Of a DNA stretch of 47,409 bases, positions 1 to 11,500 are shown piece after piece (positions within the stretch are counted from its first letter, which is position 1; every line of letters begins with the position of its first letter). The notes beneath the pieces were generated by a model that was not told the DNA's origin, made no database searches, and saw nothing but the letters and a program-made list of their open reading frames with translations. Origin of the DNA: a virus. The stretch is taken from the IMG/VR virus record IMGVR_UViG_3300038566_000182, positions 1 to 47,409 of that record; one strand, 5' to 3'. Position numbers and translations under genes: made by a program.

Positions 1-213
1 TTTAAAAGAGTTTTTGTAGGAGTGGCTTCAAGTCCTAGTTACATACGTACAATATTTTCTGCTACTGCAGGTAGTAGCCTTAGAGTTTTAGGTCCTTCTT
101 CTACACTAAACGTGTATATACAAGCTGATAGTGCAGGAAACCTAATATTTAAAGTCACCAATAGTCAGTCGTGGACTTATGACTGGGATGTGGAAGTAGA
201 TGAGTTTGCGTAG
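1..213 (+). CDS. C-terminal end of a truncated virion-region gene
   Basis: The reading frame is open from the first base and stops at 211-213, so only about the last 70 residues are visible. A GTG at 22 is in frame and has a GGAG just before it, but the frame continues upstream without a stop, so I read this as the tail end of a longer gene. The visible part is rich in Ser, Thr and Val and looks like beta strands (for example NVYIQADSAGNLIFKV), as in many tail or capsid decoration proteins. It lies 44 bases before the first complete virion gene on the same strand. I do not recognise a family and the assignment to the virion is from context only. Confidence 0.5.
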   Translation, partial: FKRVFVGVASSPSYIRTIFSATAGSSLRVLGPSSTLNVYIQADSAGNLIFKVTNSQSWTYDWDVEVDEFA

Positions 214-257
214 TAGATTAAGAATAAAACAAGAAGATGAATTAATAGGAGAATAGA

Positions 258-1118
258 ATGGCGACAATATTGATAGAAACGGATTTAGATGTAATATCTA
301 AGCAGAGAGAGTTAGTTACAGAGGCACTTAGTGCTGACGGAGTTTACATAAGAGCGAAAGAGACCCTAGAAGAGTTATTGGCTAAAGGTGAGATAAAAGG
401 TACTGATAGAGCGAAAGTGGTAGCAGAGACTATTGCAGGGATGGCTTCACAGATTACGGCGAGTACAATGAGTGCTGCTTTACAGTGGACGGCACAAGAG
501 AAAGAGTTTGCACTTAAGAAGCAAGAAATGGAATATCAACTAGATATACTTGCTCAGAACAAACTACTAGTAGAAAATCAGGTAGAAGCAAGTCTGGCAG
601 ATAGGCAAATTAAACAAGCTCAATTAAGAAGAGTGTATGGTACTCCTACTACTGATAGTAATGGAGATGTAATAGCATTAGGTAGCGATGGTAAAGAATA
701 TGTGGGTATACAAAATGTGCTTCAAGATACTGCTAATAAAGTAGTTCAGAATGGCGTACTTGGTGCACAGAAAGAGCAGACATATGCAGCTACGCACAAG
801 CTAGTGGCAGATACCTACGTTAATCACGGAGTATTTCAGTGGAGTTCGTTGACTGGTACAGGGATGAGTGGAGTAACTAAAACAAGTACAGGTTATGTTA
901 CCTTGACTGATTTACAGAAAGAGACGGCTAAAGAACAAGCTAAAGGGTATGCGTGGAATGCGTGGTCAAATGCAGCTAGCTCTAGTGCAGGTATGTTAGG
1001 TACTTTAGTTGCTGCGGAAATACCAGAGTTAGTTGATGATGCTGCAGACGCATTGGTGTTATGGACTAACGTAGTAACTAATTTAAAAAATGTTACAGAA
1101 CCACAAATTAGTATCTAA
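258..1118 (+). CDS. Putative virion structural protein, 286 aa
   Basis: I do not recognise a domain. The first 125 residues are strongly helical and charged, with a run around residues 80-110 (AQEKEFALKKQEMEYQLDIL) that should form a coiled coil; the second half is rich in Ala, Ser and Thr, and ends in a hydrophobic helix-like stretch. The start is fixed by AGGAGAATAG before ATG. Its stop overlaps the start of the next gene as TAATG, so the two are translationally coupled. In N4 a structural protein of about 30 kDa lies in a comparable place, between the coat gene and the virion RNA polymerase; this one has about that size. The correspondence is an inference from size and position, not from recognised sequence. 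Confidence 0.6.
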   Translation: MATILIETDLDVISKQRELVTEALSADGVYIRAKETLEELLAKGEIKGTDRAKVVAETIAGMASQITASTMSAALQWTAQEKEFALKKQEMEYQLDILAQNKLLVENQVEASLADRQIKQAQLRRVYGTPTTDSNGDVIALGSDGKEYVGIQNVLQDTANKVVQNGVLGAQKEQTYAATHKLVADTYVNHGVFQWSSLTGTGMSGVTKTSTGYVTLTDLQKETAKEQAKGYAWNAWSNAASSSAGMLGTLVAAEIPELVDDAADALVLWTNVVTNLKNVTEPQISI

Positions 1119-2839
1119 TGAAAACTTATATAGATTTCTTTGAAACTTTTAAGACGGAGATGATCGGTACTAAGCAGTTCAGGAATAAGTTTGTGAGAAG
1201 GTGGGGGACAGAGACTCTTGACGGAGTTCCTGTCCTTAAAGAGCGATTTACCGTATACCCAGGACATACTTCGAGCAACAGTATACAAAATATGTGTAAA
1301 ATGCTTGGTATTTGGTCTGATGTAAAGGAAGCAGACTTTAGTACAATCGCTGGGTATTACTTGTATCTGAATCCTAGCAAGGATACGTCTTCGCAAGAAG
1401 AACTTAACGCGGAGCTTATGGCAGAAAAAATAGATGCCTTTTGCCCGGTTGGTGAATGGCAGTATGCTACTATAAACTATGTTGATAAAGCAGATCCAAG
1501 CAAGTTTACTGGATGGACTAAAGACGATATATTAGATTATATAGATAACGACTATAGGAATATATTTAGTGCGAATAATGGTTTTGTTGTAGGGGACACA
1601 TTAGCAGAGACTGCTATGGGTAAGTATGTATTGTTTGATGATGGCTCTGAATTTGAAGTAGTTACGGTAGATAGTGCTGTAGTACCTCGTATTATAGAGA
1701 GTATTGATTACCCCGTTTTAAGGTATAGTAGGACAGGAGCTAAAAAGTACTATGCTGGTTTGAGTGTTAGTATAAAGTATAAGAGAATAGTTAATGACAT
1801 TGACCCTGAAGGGGCTTTGGTAACGGCTATCTTGGTAGAGCAGGACGAGTACCAACTAAAAGTGCTTAATGAGCTGCAAAATAGTACACCTGATTATAAT
1901 GGTGGTGGAGTATTTGGGCAGGAAGCCTTGGTAACTAATGAGATATGGTATAAAAGTCAGCTAAGACTGTCAGCGATAAAAGCTCCAGGTATCCGTACTA
2001 AAGATTTAATTGGTCCGGTGCTAGCTACTTTAGATACAGGACAGATAAAAAAGAAAGTAAAGTGGTACAAGAAAGTACTTGGATTTGTGCTGATTGTGAT
2101 AGCCATCGTTCTTGCTGCGCCTACTGGAACAGCTTCTTGGTCTTTAGCTACTTTAGGGTTATATTTGACGATTGCCATTGCGTTAATGATAGTAATACAG
2201 TTACAATGGGCTAAGACGAATGCCGCAGCTGCTGAATATATGGGTCGCTGGGTAAAGATAGCAGGATTTATATCGTTAGCTGTAGGTATTGCTGCTATTG
2301 TACAGAACTTAGGTAGAATGGCTACACAAGAAGCAGTAAAGCAGAGTTTGATGGAAGGTGGTAAGATGACTGCGGAAGAAGCTGCGAAAGCAGCTGCAAT
2401 GATGAGTGCAAAAGAATTAGCGTCTTACGGGGCAAAAGCAGGAATACAGACAGGGTTGATGGCAGGTACGTCAAATTTGACGGTGAGTAGTGCTATAGAG
2501 TTTACGAAGAATTACTTGACTAAAAACTTGTTTTCGATTGGTATGAAGATGCTGAAGTTTGGCATAAAAATGAGACAAAGTGAAATGAGTAATGATCAAG
2601 AAGATAGAAGACAATACTCAAATGAACTTGCGGAACAGCTTACAGAAGCAGATGACAGTAACTTGAATGTTAGCTTAGAGGATATGAGAGTGTTCGCAGA
2701 ACTTCTTAGTACTATTAAGAGTAGGTATGATTACAACTTTCCCTATGAAAAAGAAATGGCTAGAATACATATAGGTAATATACAGAGAAGTAGTTACGCA
2801 AAAATAGGGTTAAATGAGATAAGTAAAGACTTAGCCTAG
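1118..2839 (+). CDS. Putative virion protein with three membrane segments, 573 aa
   Basis: The N-terminal 310 residues are soluble-looking and mixed alpha/beta. Residues about 317-333, 342-363 and 381-398 are hydrophobic (for example LGFVLIVIAIVLAA), giving two close transmembrane spans plus a third, followed by an Ala/Met-rich helical stretch (EEAAKAAAMMSAKEL) and a charged C-terminal domain. There is no ribosome binding site before its ATG; the start overlaps the previous stop as TAATG, so translation probably reinitiates. Being placed among virion genes of a podovirus, a membrane-inserting protein could help build the channel through which DNA and the large polymerase enter the cell. That role is an inference; no homologue is recognised. 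Confidence 0.6.
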   Translation: MKTYIDFFETFKTEMIGTKQFRNKFVRRWGTETLDGVPVLKERFTVYPGHTSSNSIQNMCKMLGIWSDVKEADFSTIAGYYLYLNPSKDTSSQEELNAELMAEKIDAFCPVGEWQYATINYVDKADPSKFTGWTKDDILDYIDNDYRNIFSANNGFVVGDTLAETAMGKYVLFDDGSEFEVVTVDSAVVPRIIESIDYPVLRYSRTGAKKYYAGLSVSIKYKRIVNDIDPEGALVTAILVEQDEYQLKVLNELQNSTPDYNGGGVFGQEALVTNEIWYKSQLRLSAIKAPGIRTKDLIGPVLATLDTGQIKKKVKWYKKVLGFVLIVIAIVLAAPTGTASWSLATLGLYLTIAIALMIVIQLQWAKTNAAAAEYMGRWVKIAGFISLAVGIAAIVQNLGRMATQEAVKQSLMEGGKMTAEEAAKAAAMMSAKELASYGAKAGIQTGLMAGTSNLTVSSAIEFTKNYLTKNLFSIGMKMLKFGIKMRQSEMSNDQEDRRQYSNELAEQLTEADDSNLNVSLEDMRVFAELLSTIKSRYDYNFPYEKEMARIHIGNIQRSSYAKIGLNEISKDLA

Positions 2840-2891
2840 ATTAAGGTAAAGTTAGGTAAAATAGAGTATATAATAATTGTGAGGAGAAACA

Positions 2892-3284
2892 ATGGCAATA
2901 GTAGACGGGAAATACGTGGACGATTTTACGTATAATGATATGATGGATAAGGCACTTGCGACAGGGCAAAATTTTGCAGGTAATAACTTTGTTAGTGGTA
3001 CAGACTTTGATGTATCTAAGTACCTTGAAGGACTTGGAAGCGATACTCCTGGAGCAGATACAAGCTTGTTTGGTCAAGGTATGGACTTTTTAAACGATAA
3101 CAAAGCGGGTATAGGTGCAGCTACACAATTAGGTGGGTTAGCTTTGACTACCTATAATGCATTTGGTCCGGGTAAAGAACTTCACGATACTCAAATGAAG
3201 TCGTACAATAACCAAATTAAAGCACAAGAAAATTCATTAGCTAAGCAGGCTGCATTAGATGCTGCATGGGCTAAGCATGCGTAG
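2892..3284 (+). CDS. Small putative virion protein, 130 aa
   Basis: No domain is recognised. The N-terminal half is acidic and Gly-rich; residues about 70-90 (AGIGAATQLGGLALTTYNAF) form a small, moderately hydrophobic Gly/Ala segment; the last 30 residues are a Gln/Lys/Ala-rich helix. The start has a strong GAGGAG five bases upstream of ATG. In N4 a protein of about 15 kDa sits just upstream of the polymerase genes, and this one has a similar size and place. The short Gly/Ala segment could insert into a membrane, like the fusion peptides of small ejected proteins, but this is a guess from composition. Confidence 0.55.
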   Translation: MAIVDGKYVDDFTYNDMMDKALATGQNFAGNNFVSGTDFDVSKYLEGLGSDTPGADTSLFGQGMDFLNDNKAGIGAATQLGGLALTTYNAFGPGKELHDTQMKSYNNQIKAQENSLAKQAALDAAWAKHA

Positions 3285-3307
3285 TAATTTAGGTAAAGGA
3301 TAAGTAG

Positions 3308-5449
3308 ATGGCTATAGATCCAGTAAGGGGAATTAGTTTTGGAAGCTCAAAGACGCATCTAGATGCTTTAGCGGACAAATTGACTACAGAAGGTAAGTAT
3401 GCACAAGAACAGGCCGAAAAAGAAAAAGAGAAGGCTAGGCTACTAGCACGTCAAAATAAGCTTGAAGGTAGACAAGATATCGAGTGGGGGCAAAAGCAGG
3501 ATGCAGTAGCTAAGAAATTAGCGGCAGATAAGGCTTTAGTTGAGTATGCGAGTAATCCGTTTGATACTAGTAGAGCTTTAGGTTCTCAGAGGACTCTGGC
3601 AGATAATGCTTTACTAGAGGACTCGGCTAATAGACTTGCTAAGTATGAGGCGTCGCTTAAAAAATATAATGTTACACAAGATGATGTGAATAAAGGTAGA
3701 GTTAGTCAAGATATCTTAGGTAAGATAGCAAATCCAGGCTTAGATTCGGATACTGCTGTAAATGCTAGTAATGTGTATAGTAATATGACTCCGTTTAGGG
3801 AAGATGTTATGGCTACGGTTAAGAGTGACTTAATTGCTAAAGGGGTTGACCCACTTGTGGCGGCACAGTATGCGAAGACAGAAGCAACTCAGTATGAAAG
3901 TATTCCAGAGTACCAGAAGATACTTAATCAGAAAGCTAAGGACAAAACAACGGCGTCGAAAGATAATGCTGAGTGGAACTTAAAGGTAGCGAAGCTTACA
4001 AAAGATATACTAAAAGACGCTAAATCAGGTACTAGTAGTGATGCGGGTATTAATAAATTATACGAGCAAGCACGGGCTAGCGGTAATCCGGATGCAGCTA
4101 CTACTCTTATTGATACTGCAATAAAAGACGGCTATTCGGCTAAACAAATTGCTAGAGAATTTGCAAGAGGTGGAGTAGGTGCTGAAAGTAACTTCTGGAA
4201 CTTAAAAGACTGGGGGAAAGTAGACGCACGTGTTGATGAAGTGATGGGAAGGTTAGCTAAAGAGGATAAAAAAGGTAACTTTGTTAGTAAGTCTTTAGGA
4301 GACTACTCGAAGATGCTGACTACACCTCAGACGTATAGTGCGGCTGATGCACGTCGTAAATCACAGACTGATGCTAGAGACAGCATGTTGGAAGCATTAG
4401 GTATTACGAAGCCTGTGAAAGCAGCTCCGGTAGTGAAGAGTGACGCTAGTACAAGCAAAGAGCCTAAAGTTACTGGAAATAGTAGCGGTGGTGGTACTAC
4501 TAAAAGTAGCACTAAGCAAAATGGCGGTGGTATTTTTTATCCTGGTGGTACGAAGAAAGGGGAATACCCAGAAGACGCGTTAAAGCGAGACAAAATAGAC
4601 TGGAGTAAAGAATCTGACGACCAATTACTTGTTTCACTTGAGGCGTTAACTAAAAAGAATGACAATGATGGAGTATTTGGTTGGCAAATAAACCGGCTGA
4701 TAGACGAGCTAGAAAGCAGGGGTGACGAAGACTTAAGTCACTTGAGAGTAGAAAGTACTAAGCAAGAAGAGCCTTCGGGGTTGACTAAGATTGCGAACAA
4801 AGACTTGCCGAAAGATGAAGAGGCCATAAAAAAAGAAGAAGAAGAAGAAGTAGTTGTCAAAGCTTACGAATTTGCTAAAGCGGATAGAGAGAAGACTAAT
4901 GGAGGGTTTTTCGATGACCATATGACTAAGACGAGACTAAAGACTACTTTTGGGCTTTCTGACAAAAAAGCAGAAGGTATTATGGAAAGACTTAAGTCGG
5001 AGAAACGACAGCAAGACTTGACGTCTCACAGAAATTACCTAACGTCTAAGCGTAATGGTGGTACTTTTGAAGGAAAGACCACTGACGAGCACTTCGATAG
5101 TATGTCAGATAGTGGTAAGGCCAGTGTTTTTGCTCCTGTTGCTCCTATAGTCGCTGCTACTGTCCCATTTGCCGGACTTGTAGGAGCACTTACTGGGACG
5201 TCTGCTGCTACAGTAGGTATAGAGGGAACTAGTTTAGCAGGTACAGCAGGAAGGAAACTACTGGAAAAAGGCTACACTAAGAACGTTAAAGACCAACTAG
5301 CTGGCTTAGAAAAGAATATCGAACAAGTTACCTCAAAAATTAATAGGATTTTTACTAAAAAGAAGTTGACTAAAAGAGACGAAGCTGAACTGAATGCTCT
5401 GGAGTTAGAACGAATGAACTTTAAAAGAGCGCTTAATAATATAAAGTAG
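3308..5449 (+). CDS. Large helical putative internal virion protein, 713 aa
   Basis: A mostly helical, highly charged protein without a recognised domain. Residues 25-75 are a Glu/Lys/Gln-rich coiled coil; residues about 380-410 form a Ser/Gly/Lys-rich linker; near residue 510 there is an acidic run of Glu followed by Val. Residues about 610-650 are a Gly/Ala/Val-rich hydrophobic hairpin (SVFAPVAPIVAATVPFAG and what follows), and the last 60 residues are again coiled coil. The start has AAAGGATAAGTAG before ATG. The position directly upstream of the virion RNA polymerase matches the place of N4 gp51. A long helical protein with one amphipathic membrane segment fits the ejected internal proteins of podoviruses, but homology is not shown here. 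Confidence 0.55.
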   Translation: MAIDPVRGISFGSSKTHLDALADKLTTEGKYAQEQAEKEKEKARLLARQNKLEGRQDIEWGQKQDAVAKKLAADKALVEYASNPFDTSRALGSQRTLADNALLEDSANRLAKYEASLKKYNVTQDDVNKGRVSQDILGKIANPGLDSDTAVNASNVYSNMTPFREDVMATVKSDLIAKGVDPLVAAQYAKTEATQYESIPEYQKILNQKAKDKTTASKDNAEWNLKVAKLTKDILKDAKSGTSSDAGINKLYEQARASGNPDAATTLIDTAIKDGYSAKQIAREFARGGVGAESNFWNLKDWGKVDARVDEVMGRLAKEDKKGNFVSKSLGDYSKMLTTPQTYSAADARRKSQTDARDSMLEALGITKPVKAAPVVKSDASTSKEPKVTGNSSGGGTTKSSTKQNGGGIFYPGGTKKGEYPEDALKRDKIDWSKESDDQLLVSLEALTKKNDNDGVFGWQINRLIDELESRGDEDLSHLRVESTKQEEPSGLTKIANKDLPKDEEAIKKEEEEEVVVKAYEFAKADREKTNGGFFDDHMTKTRLKTTFGLSDKKAEGIMERLKSEKRQQDLTSHRNYLTSKRNGGTFEGKTTDEHFDSMSDSGKASVFAPVAPIVAATVPFAGLVGALTGTSAATVGIEGTSLAGTAGRKLLEKGYTKNVKDQLAGLEKNIEQVTSKINRIFTKKKLTKRDEAELNALELERMNFKRALNNIK

Positions 5450-5459
5450 ACTAAACTAG

Positions 5460-5505
5460 CCTTAAGCGTATATTAGCTACAATGTAGAAAAATATACGTT
5501 TAAGG
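5460..5505 (+). promoter_or_regulatory. Long hairpin covering the ribosome binding site of the virion RNA polymerase gene
   Basis: Positions 5460-5474 (CCTTAAGCGTATATT) pair with 5491-5505 (AATATACGTTTAAGG) over 15 positions, 14 Watson-Crick pairs and one G-U. The 16-base loop contains a second small hairpin, CTAC-AAT-GTAG, at 5477-5487. The 3' arm contains the AAGG that serves the ATG at 5513. When folded, the messenger would hide its ribosome binding site. It may be a translational switch, a late processing site, or (since N4-type polymerases use hairpin promoters with three-base loops) a template-strand promoter. The sequence alone does not choose among these. Confidence 0.6.
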
Positions 5506-5512
5506 ATTACGA

Positions 5513-8500
5513 ATGCCTACATATAGGAATGACGAAGAAATAGGAACTGACGGTTTAATAAATGTTACACCGGAAGGTCCTAGTGCAGTAGAGATACTGC
5601 AAAATACTACTAACAACAAACTACAGAGACTTTCTCAAGCTAAAGACAATAAGCTAAGGTCATTAACTAACTCCGGTACATACAATTCTCCTATACTAGG
5701 TCAAACTAGTGGGAAAGACTGGTACGATGCAGACAGCCCCTACAACAATAACATAGTACCTAGTAACACAAATAATACTATGAGGTTAGGGGATATAGAC
5801 AGCTCAACAGAACTATACGTGAATACTCCTGAGAAGAGATTCAAGGGACGAGAAGCTACTCCAGAGGAAAGAGCTGCTTACTCTGCTTCAATGCTAGCTA
5901 AGGATAACTTTGCTATGGGGACTACACCAGCATCGAAAGAATCATTCCAGGACCTTATAGATAATCCACTAACTCCAGAAAATCAAGCACTATATGACGC
6001 TGCTATGGCTGAAATATACAAAGAAGGTATGGGTAAGTTTGACTTACGAGGTATAGAGGGTAAAGTAGGTAAGTATGGTAGACAGGTGGTGCAAGCTTAT
6101 AACCCTACTGCCCCAAACCCACAAGAAAGTTTACAAGATAGACTACTTGCAACTGGTAATGCAGAAATGTACAGAAAGGGTAAGCCTGTACAAGAACAAA
6201 ATGGGCAAATTACCAGTGCTAGCACATATGAAGAAAGGCTAGCTAGCTTACAGAAGAAATTTAACGAAAATATGGATTATGGTGTTATGCATGAAGTTGG
6301 ACAGACACTTGCGGGGGCTGCTGCCGGTGTTATGAAAGGTGGAGTAGAACTAGTAGACGTAGCACAAGAATTAGTTACGTGGGCTCCTCAGGAACTGTAT
6401 AATAAGATAACAGGAGAAAATAAAGACATTGACTTAATTGATGATGACTTTAAGAAAGTAGTTAGAGAAGGGATTGACGAAGCCGTAGGCTATAATGCTG
6501 CGTTAGATCAGCAAACGCTACAAGAAGTAACGGAGTTGATTGAAGAGACTGGAATAAACATAGCAGATTCAAGCACGTATAAAAATGTTACTGAAGCAAA
6601 GCACTTAAAGACACTAGCTAAAGTAGTGGGTAAGTTAGCTATGAACCCAAGTTTGACTGCAGGAATGATTACAGAAACTGTAGGTGCTGGTGGGGTACTA
6701 GGAGTAGGGACAAAAGTTACTGCTAAAATCGGTGCTAAGGTACTGCCTGAACTAACTGCGAAAGTAGGTAAGGTATTTGAGAGTAATGCGAGTAGGATAA
6801 GTAAGGAACTTAAAGCGGTAAGAGCAGATGCTACTTTAGATGCTGCAGCAAAAGTGAAGGCTATTGAAAACTTAGAGAATAGCTACAGCTTAGGTAAGAA
6901 AGTTGTCGATGTTGTTAAAGGTACTACGATGTCTAATGCCGATATGGCTGTTAGAATGAATCAGTGGATAGATGAGTACAAAGCTAACAATAAAGACGAG
7001 AATGGTAATGAGCAAGACCCTAGCTTTGGTAAATTACTTGAGATGGGTCTGATGGCTAGAGTTACCTCATCAGCAGAAGTTGGGTCACTTAAGTTATCGT
7101 TTGGTATTAAAGACGGTATTAAACAACTTACTGAGAATAGTAAGAAAGGAATTAGAGCAGCATTTATGAAGGCTGCGAAAGCTTACGGTACGAATATTCC
7201 GGTAGAGATGCTTCAAGAAACTGTGGACGGTATCGTAGAAACAATTGCTACTCAAAAAGACGCAAGTAAGTATGAAGGTAAAACAGTACAAGAATTACTG
7301 GAAGCAAAAAGCAGTGAAATACTGACTGGTACGTTTGCTGGTGGTGCTGGAGGGTTTCATGCATCGAGTGTAGGTAGTGTACCTAAAGCGGTTTCGAGTT
7401 CTGTTAATGTAATGACTGCAGCAAAAGAGAAATTAGATAACTACATGGAAACGGCAGAAAGTGAGAATAAAGGAAAAGCAACTACACAAGCAGGTAGGAA
7501 GAATAAGTTCGATACTGTTGTAGGTGAAGGTGGAAGAGACTTAGATATTGAGGAAAGTGTTAAAGGTGACTGGGTTGACGATCTTTCGAAGTATGCGAGT
7601 GAAGTGTGGTTGTCGGAAGACTTGAAGAAAGGTACGGAGTATGAGAAGACACCAACTAAAATAATAGATGATACCGTTGATGCGATTGCTAAAATAAAAA
7701 ATGTAAAGTCGGAAGAAGGGAAAGACCTGATAAGGACTGGACTGTTTAAGAGATTCTTCGATGAAAGTAACGCGATAGATGAAAAGACTGGTGAAGCTAA
7801 GCCATTAACTCAGGACCAGAAGACTGGAATGCTGAAGGTGTTCTTAGATAAGTTCAAGGGAAATAAACAAGTAGAGAATGAAGCAGAAAGACAGTACGAA
7901 GAAGTACTGAAAGCGAAGTTCGCTGAGATACAGAATAGGCTTAAGAGTGAAGGCGTGAATGTAGATGCTGATTTCAGTAGCAAGGGTGCGTTAACTCAAG
8001 GGGAGTTAGATAGCCTAGAGAGTATACTTTCGGATATGAAAGTAATGGGAAGTGAATCGTTAACGGAATTAGCGGAGAAAGTAAGCCAAGTAATGACTAA
8101 AAGACAGGAACTGCTTGGAAGTGAAGATGGTGAGAACGGACCAACTAAGAAAGACTTCAAGGAAGTAAGGAAAGAAATCGAAGAGTTGGGGTTCTTACTT
8201 AAAGGGCCTAACTATAAGAGTATTAAACAGCATAAGAGAGACCTAGAGGACTACCTGACTGTGGAAGGTGCGGATAGTGTTAAAGGTGACGAAGCAATGG
8301 CTGATATCGCTAGATTCGTAAAGTCTAGAGATGGAAAAATCCAGATGTTCGATAAGTCAGGAGACTTAGAGAAATTAAGGAGTGTAGGAGCGATAAAGTT
8401 CTTCGCACAGACTACGTTGGAAGATACACGGAATATGAGTGCGATGTTGAAGGAAATGTTTCCGAAGCTGAAAGACGAAGGCGTTAAACAAGAGTTCATG

Positions 8501-11500
8501 GGAATGATTGCTGCACTAGATGGGGTAGAAGCAGACTTAAGGGACGTAGTTAATGAGAAAGACGGAGCGAAGCTGTATACGAAGTTAGCAGAGAAAGTAT
8601 CGTTAACTAAGCCAGAGAAGGCGTTGTTAGATAAGACGTTACAAGAGTACAACGATGGGGTAAAAGAACCAGAAACAGAAAGTCCGGATGAAAGTGACGC
8701 ACCCGTTACACCTAAGATAGAGGCAAACATGAAAGCGTTTATCGATAAGGAAATATCTAATGGTGAAAGTAAGGAAAACTTGCTCGCTAGAATGGATACT
8801 AACGGTAAAATAAGTCGGGAAATGCGTGCAGTAATAGCGGAGTATATCAGAGGGCTGGAAGACGTAAAAGTAGACGATACAGTAGATACGGAAATTAAAG
8901 ATGAGAAAAAAGAAGAAAGTACGACAAGTACAGAAACTAAAGAAGAACCGGTAGTAGAAGAAAAGCCTACAGCGTATACTAAAGAAGATGTACAATTCAT
9001 GCAAGGAATGCTTGACGAGTCTGAACAAGAACTAGAGGAAATGAAAGCGGAGCTAGAGAAGGTTACTAATATTAATGTAGAAACTGGTGGAGAGATTCGA
9101 AGTAAGAGAAAAGAAGTAGGTACAACTAAAGCGGAGAAAAATGACGCGAAAGAAAGAATCGACGAGCTTTATGAGGATATACAAGCGCACAATAAGCTAA
9201 TTGACGAGTTGCTGAAAAATAAGAAAAGTAAAATAGCGCAGAAGAGAGCACTAGTTGCGGAGATAAAAGCACATAAAGAAAAATTAGAGGCATTAGGGAA
9301 GAAACTAGAGAAGTTGTCGGCGAATACAGAAATGAAAGAATCGCAGAAAATGAATGCTGCCGGAAAACTAAGAAAGGTACTTACAGACTTAGTTGATAGA
9401 TTTAGAATGGTGCTGAATAAAATAGAGCAACGAATAATCAAAATGTCTGAAATGAAAGCGATTAAACAGCTAGAGGCAAATGAACTGCAAAAAGAGATTC
9501 AGGACTTAGCTACACAAGTAGACGAAGTGAAAGCGAGTAAAGAGCGTACAAGGGAAGCGATTAAGGAAGTAATGCCAGAGTACAGGAACTTAATTACGGA
9601 CTACAAGAGAGCGTTAAATGACTTGGAAGAAGCGAAAGCAGTTAGAGATGACTTGCTTGCGGTAGAGGGGTTCGATACTGAAGGACTAGCGGATTACAAA
9701 GCGAAGTATAAAGACTTGAAGGTACTGATTAAAGGATTGAAGAAAGACATTGCAACGGCGTTTAGATTAGACGTACAAGAAGTAGTAGGTGACGTAGCAG
9801 CGAGTAATGAGAGTAATAGACGAAGTTTAACTAATAGACTGCACTTCGGTGAGGATATTATGGAGATTATGCCTAAAATTATCAAGGCAAGTGAAAAAGG
9901 GAAAGAGAAAGTAGCGAATGCATTAGCGACGTTTGCGACATTTGAGCGTAATAGAGGTGCGTTAGTTAATCAAGACGAAGGGTTTGCTAATAATCCGGAG
10001 AAAGAGGTACTTAAAAGACTTGGATTAGATAAGTTGTTTAGTGATAAGACGATACAGGAGAAGGTTAAGAAGGCCGTGAACGTAACTTCGCTGTTGACGA
10101 TGAATGACATGATTGGGATGAGATCGATGCCTGGTGACATGTTAAAATCGGCTGTAGAAGGTGCGTTTGGGAATGTATGGAGTTACGCAGATTCGGGTAA
10201 AAGAGACGGAGAAATAGACTGGCTAGTTAATCAGGTTAGACAAGGTAAGATAGTACCGGTAGCTACGTTTGCGGATGCTGCAGGTAGAAGGTTACTGGAA
10301 GAGCTTGAAATTAAGTTAGATACGGAGAATATGCAAGATAGAGCGGATGCTACGAAGTTGCTTGGGGAACTAGTAATTAATAACATATTACCGAAAAGTA
10401 ACAAAGGTACCGATCCAAGAAAAGGGATTGTAGCAAGAGACGAAGCTAACGGTCCATTACAGATTAAAGTAGTATCTAACGGCAAAGGAAAACAACTACC
10501 GTCGATAAGAGTGTTAGATATAAGTACAGTACCAAATGACTTTAGACAAGACATACAGGAAGCAGGAAATGTGTTCGAGTATGCGAGTGAAACTACTGAT
10601 GGAATGATTGGGTTTTCTCCGATAACACATGAGAGTGGGAAAAGAGGAAGAAATAGTGACGTGATTATCACGGATGCAGAGATTGCGTACTTGAATGAGC
10701 AAGGAAGTAAAGAATGGAAGTTCGACCCGTCGTTTAAGAACTTGTGGGAAGAGCAAGCAGGGAAAGACTTAAAGAAACTAAAAGAGATGTTCTTAGGTAC
10801 TAAGGAAGAATTAGCGGCGAAAGAGCATGTGATGGACGTAGAGAGTGCGATAGCTAAGTATACTGCACAAGAACTAGATTTAGAAAGAATGGTAATGGCG
10901 TATGAGCTAGCTGGGGACAAGCCGTTCTACATTGGATGGGATTACACAGTATCTAATAGAAATATGATGAATAACAAGATGCTTAATCCCCAGAATAGTA
11001 AATTTAGTCGGTTTATCGTTAGTATGAAAGACATGGTAAATGACGTTAAGGTAGGAGACTACACTGACGTAATGTTAGCTATATCACAAGCGTTTGATAT
11101 GGACCCAGACAAGCAGACTGACGAGAATGCGATTAAAGAACTAAGAACCGGTACCGATATTAAAGTAGATATGGAAGTAAAAGACGGGGAACTGGTTATC
11201 AACGAGTTGAGCGAGAACGTACAAAGTATTATCGATGATGATAGTGTGAGTGTAGAAAGAATCAGGAAAGAGTTGGCTCCAGGGTCAGACCACTTGATGC
11301 ACGTGTACCAAGCACTGGACTTATTACAGAAAGTACAAAGAGGGGAGAAACTAAGAACTAACTTGGCGTTAGAGGGTGATGGTATTACGAATGGTATGGC
11401 AACGACTACTACGCAAATTGGTATGAATAAAGACACTAAAGCGTACTACGAAAAAATGGGAATGTACCGTAGTGGGAGCAGTGTGAATAATCACGGTGAA

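Noticed and set aside
2869-2874. TATAAT as a sigma-70 promoter before the 130-residue virion gene
   Set aside because: No -35 element at a proper distance and the leader would be only about ten bases.
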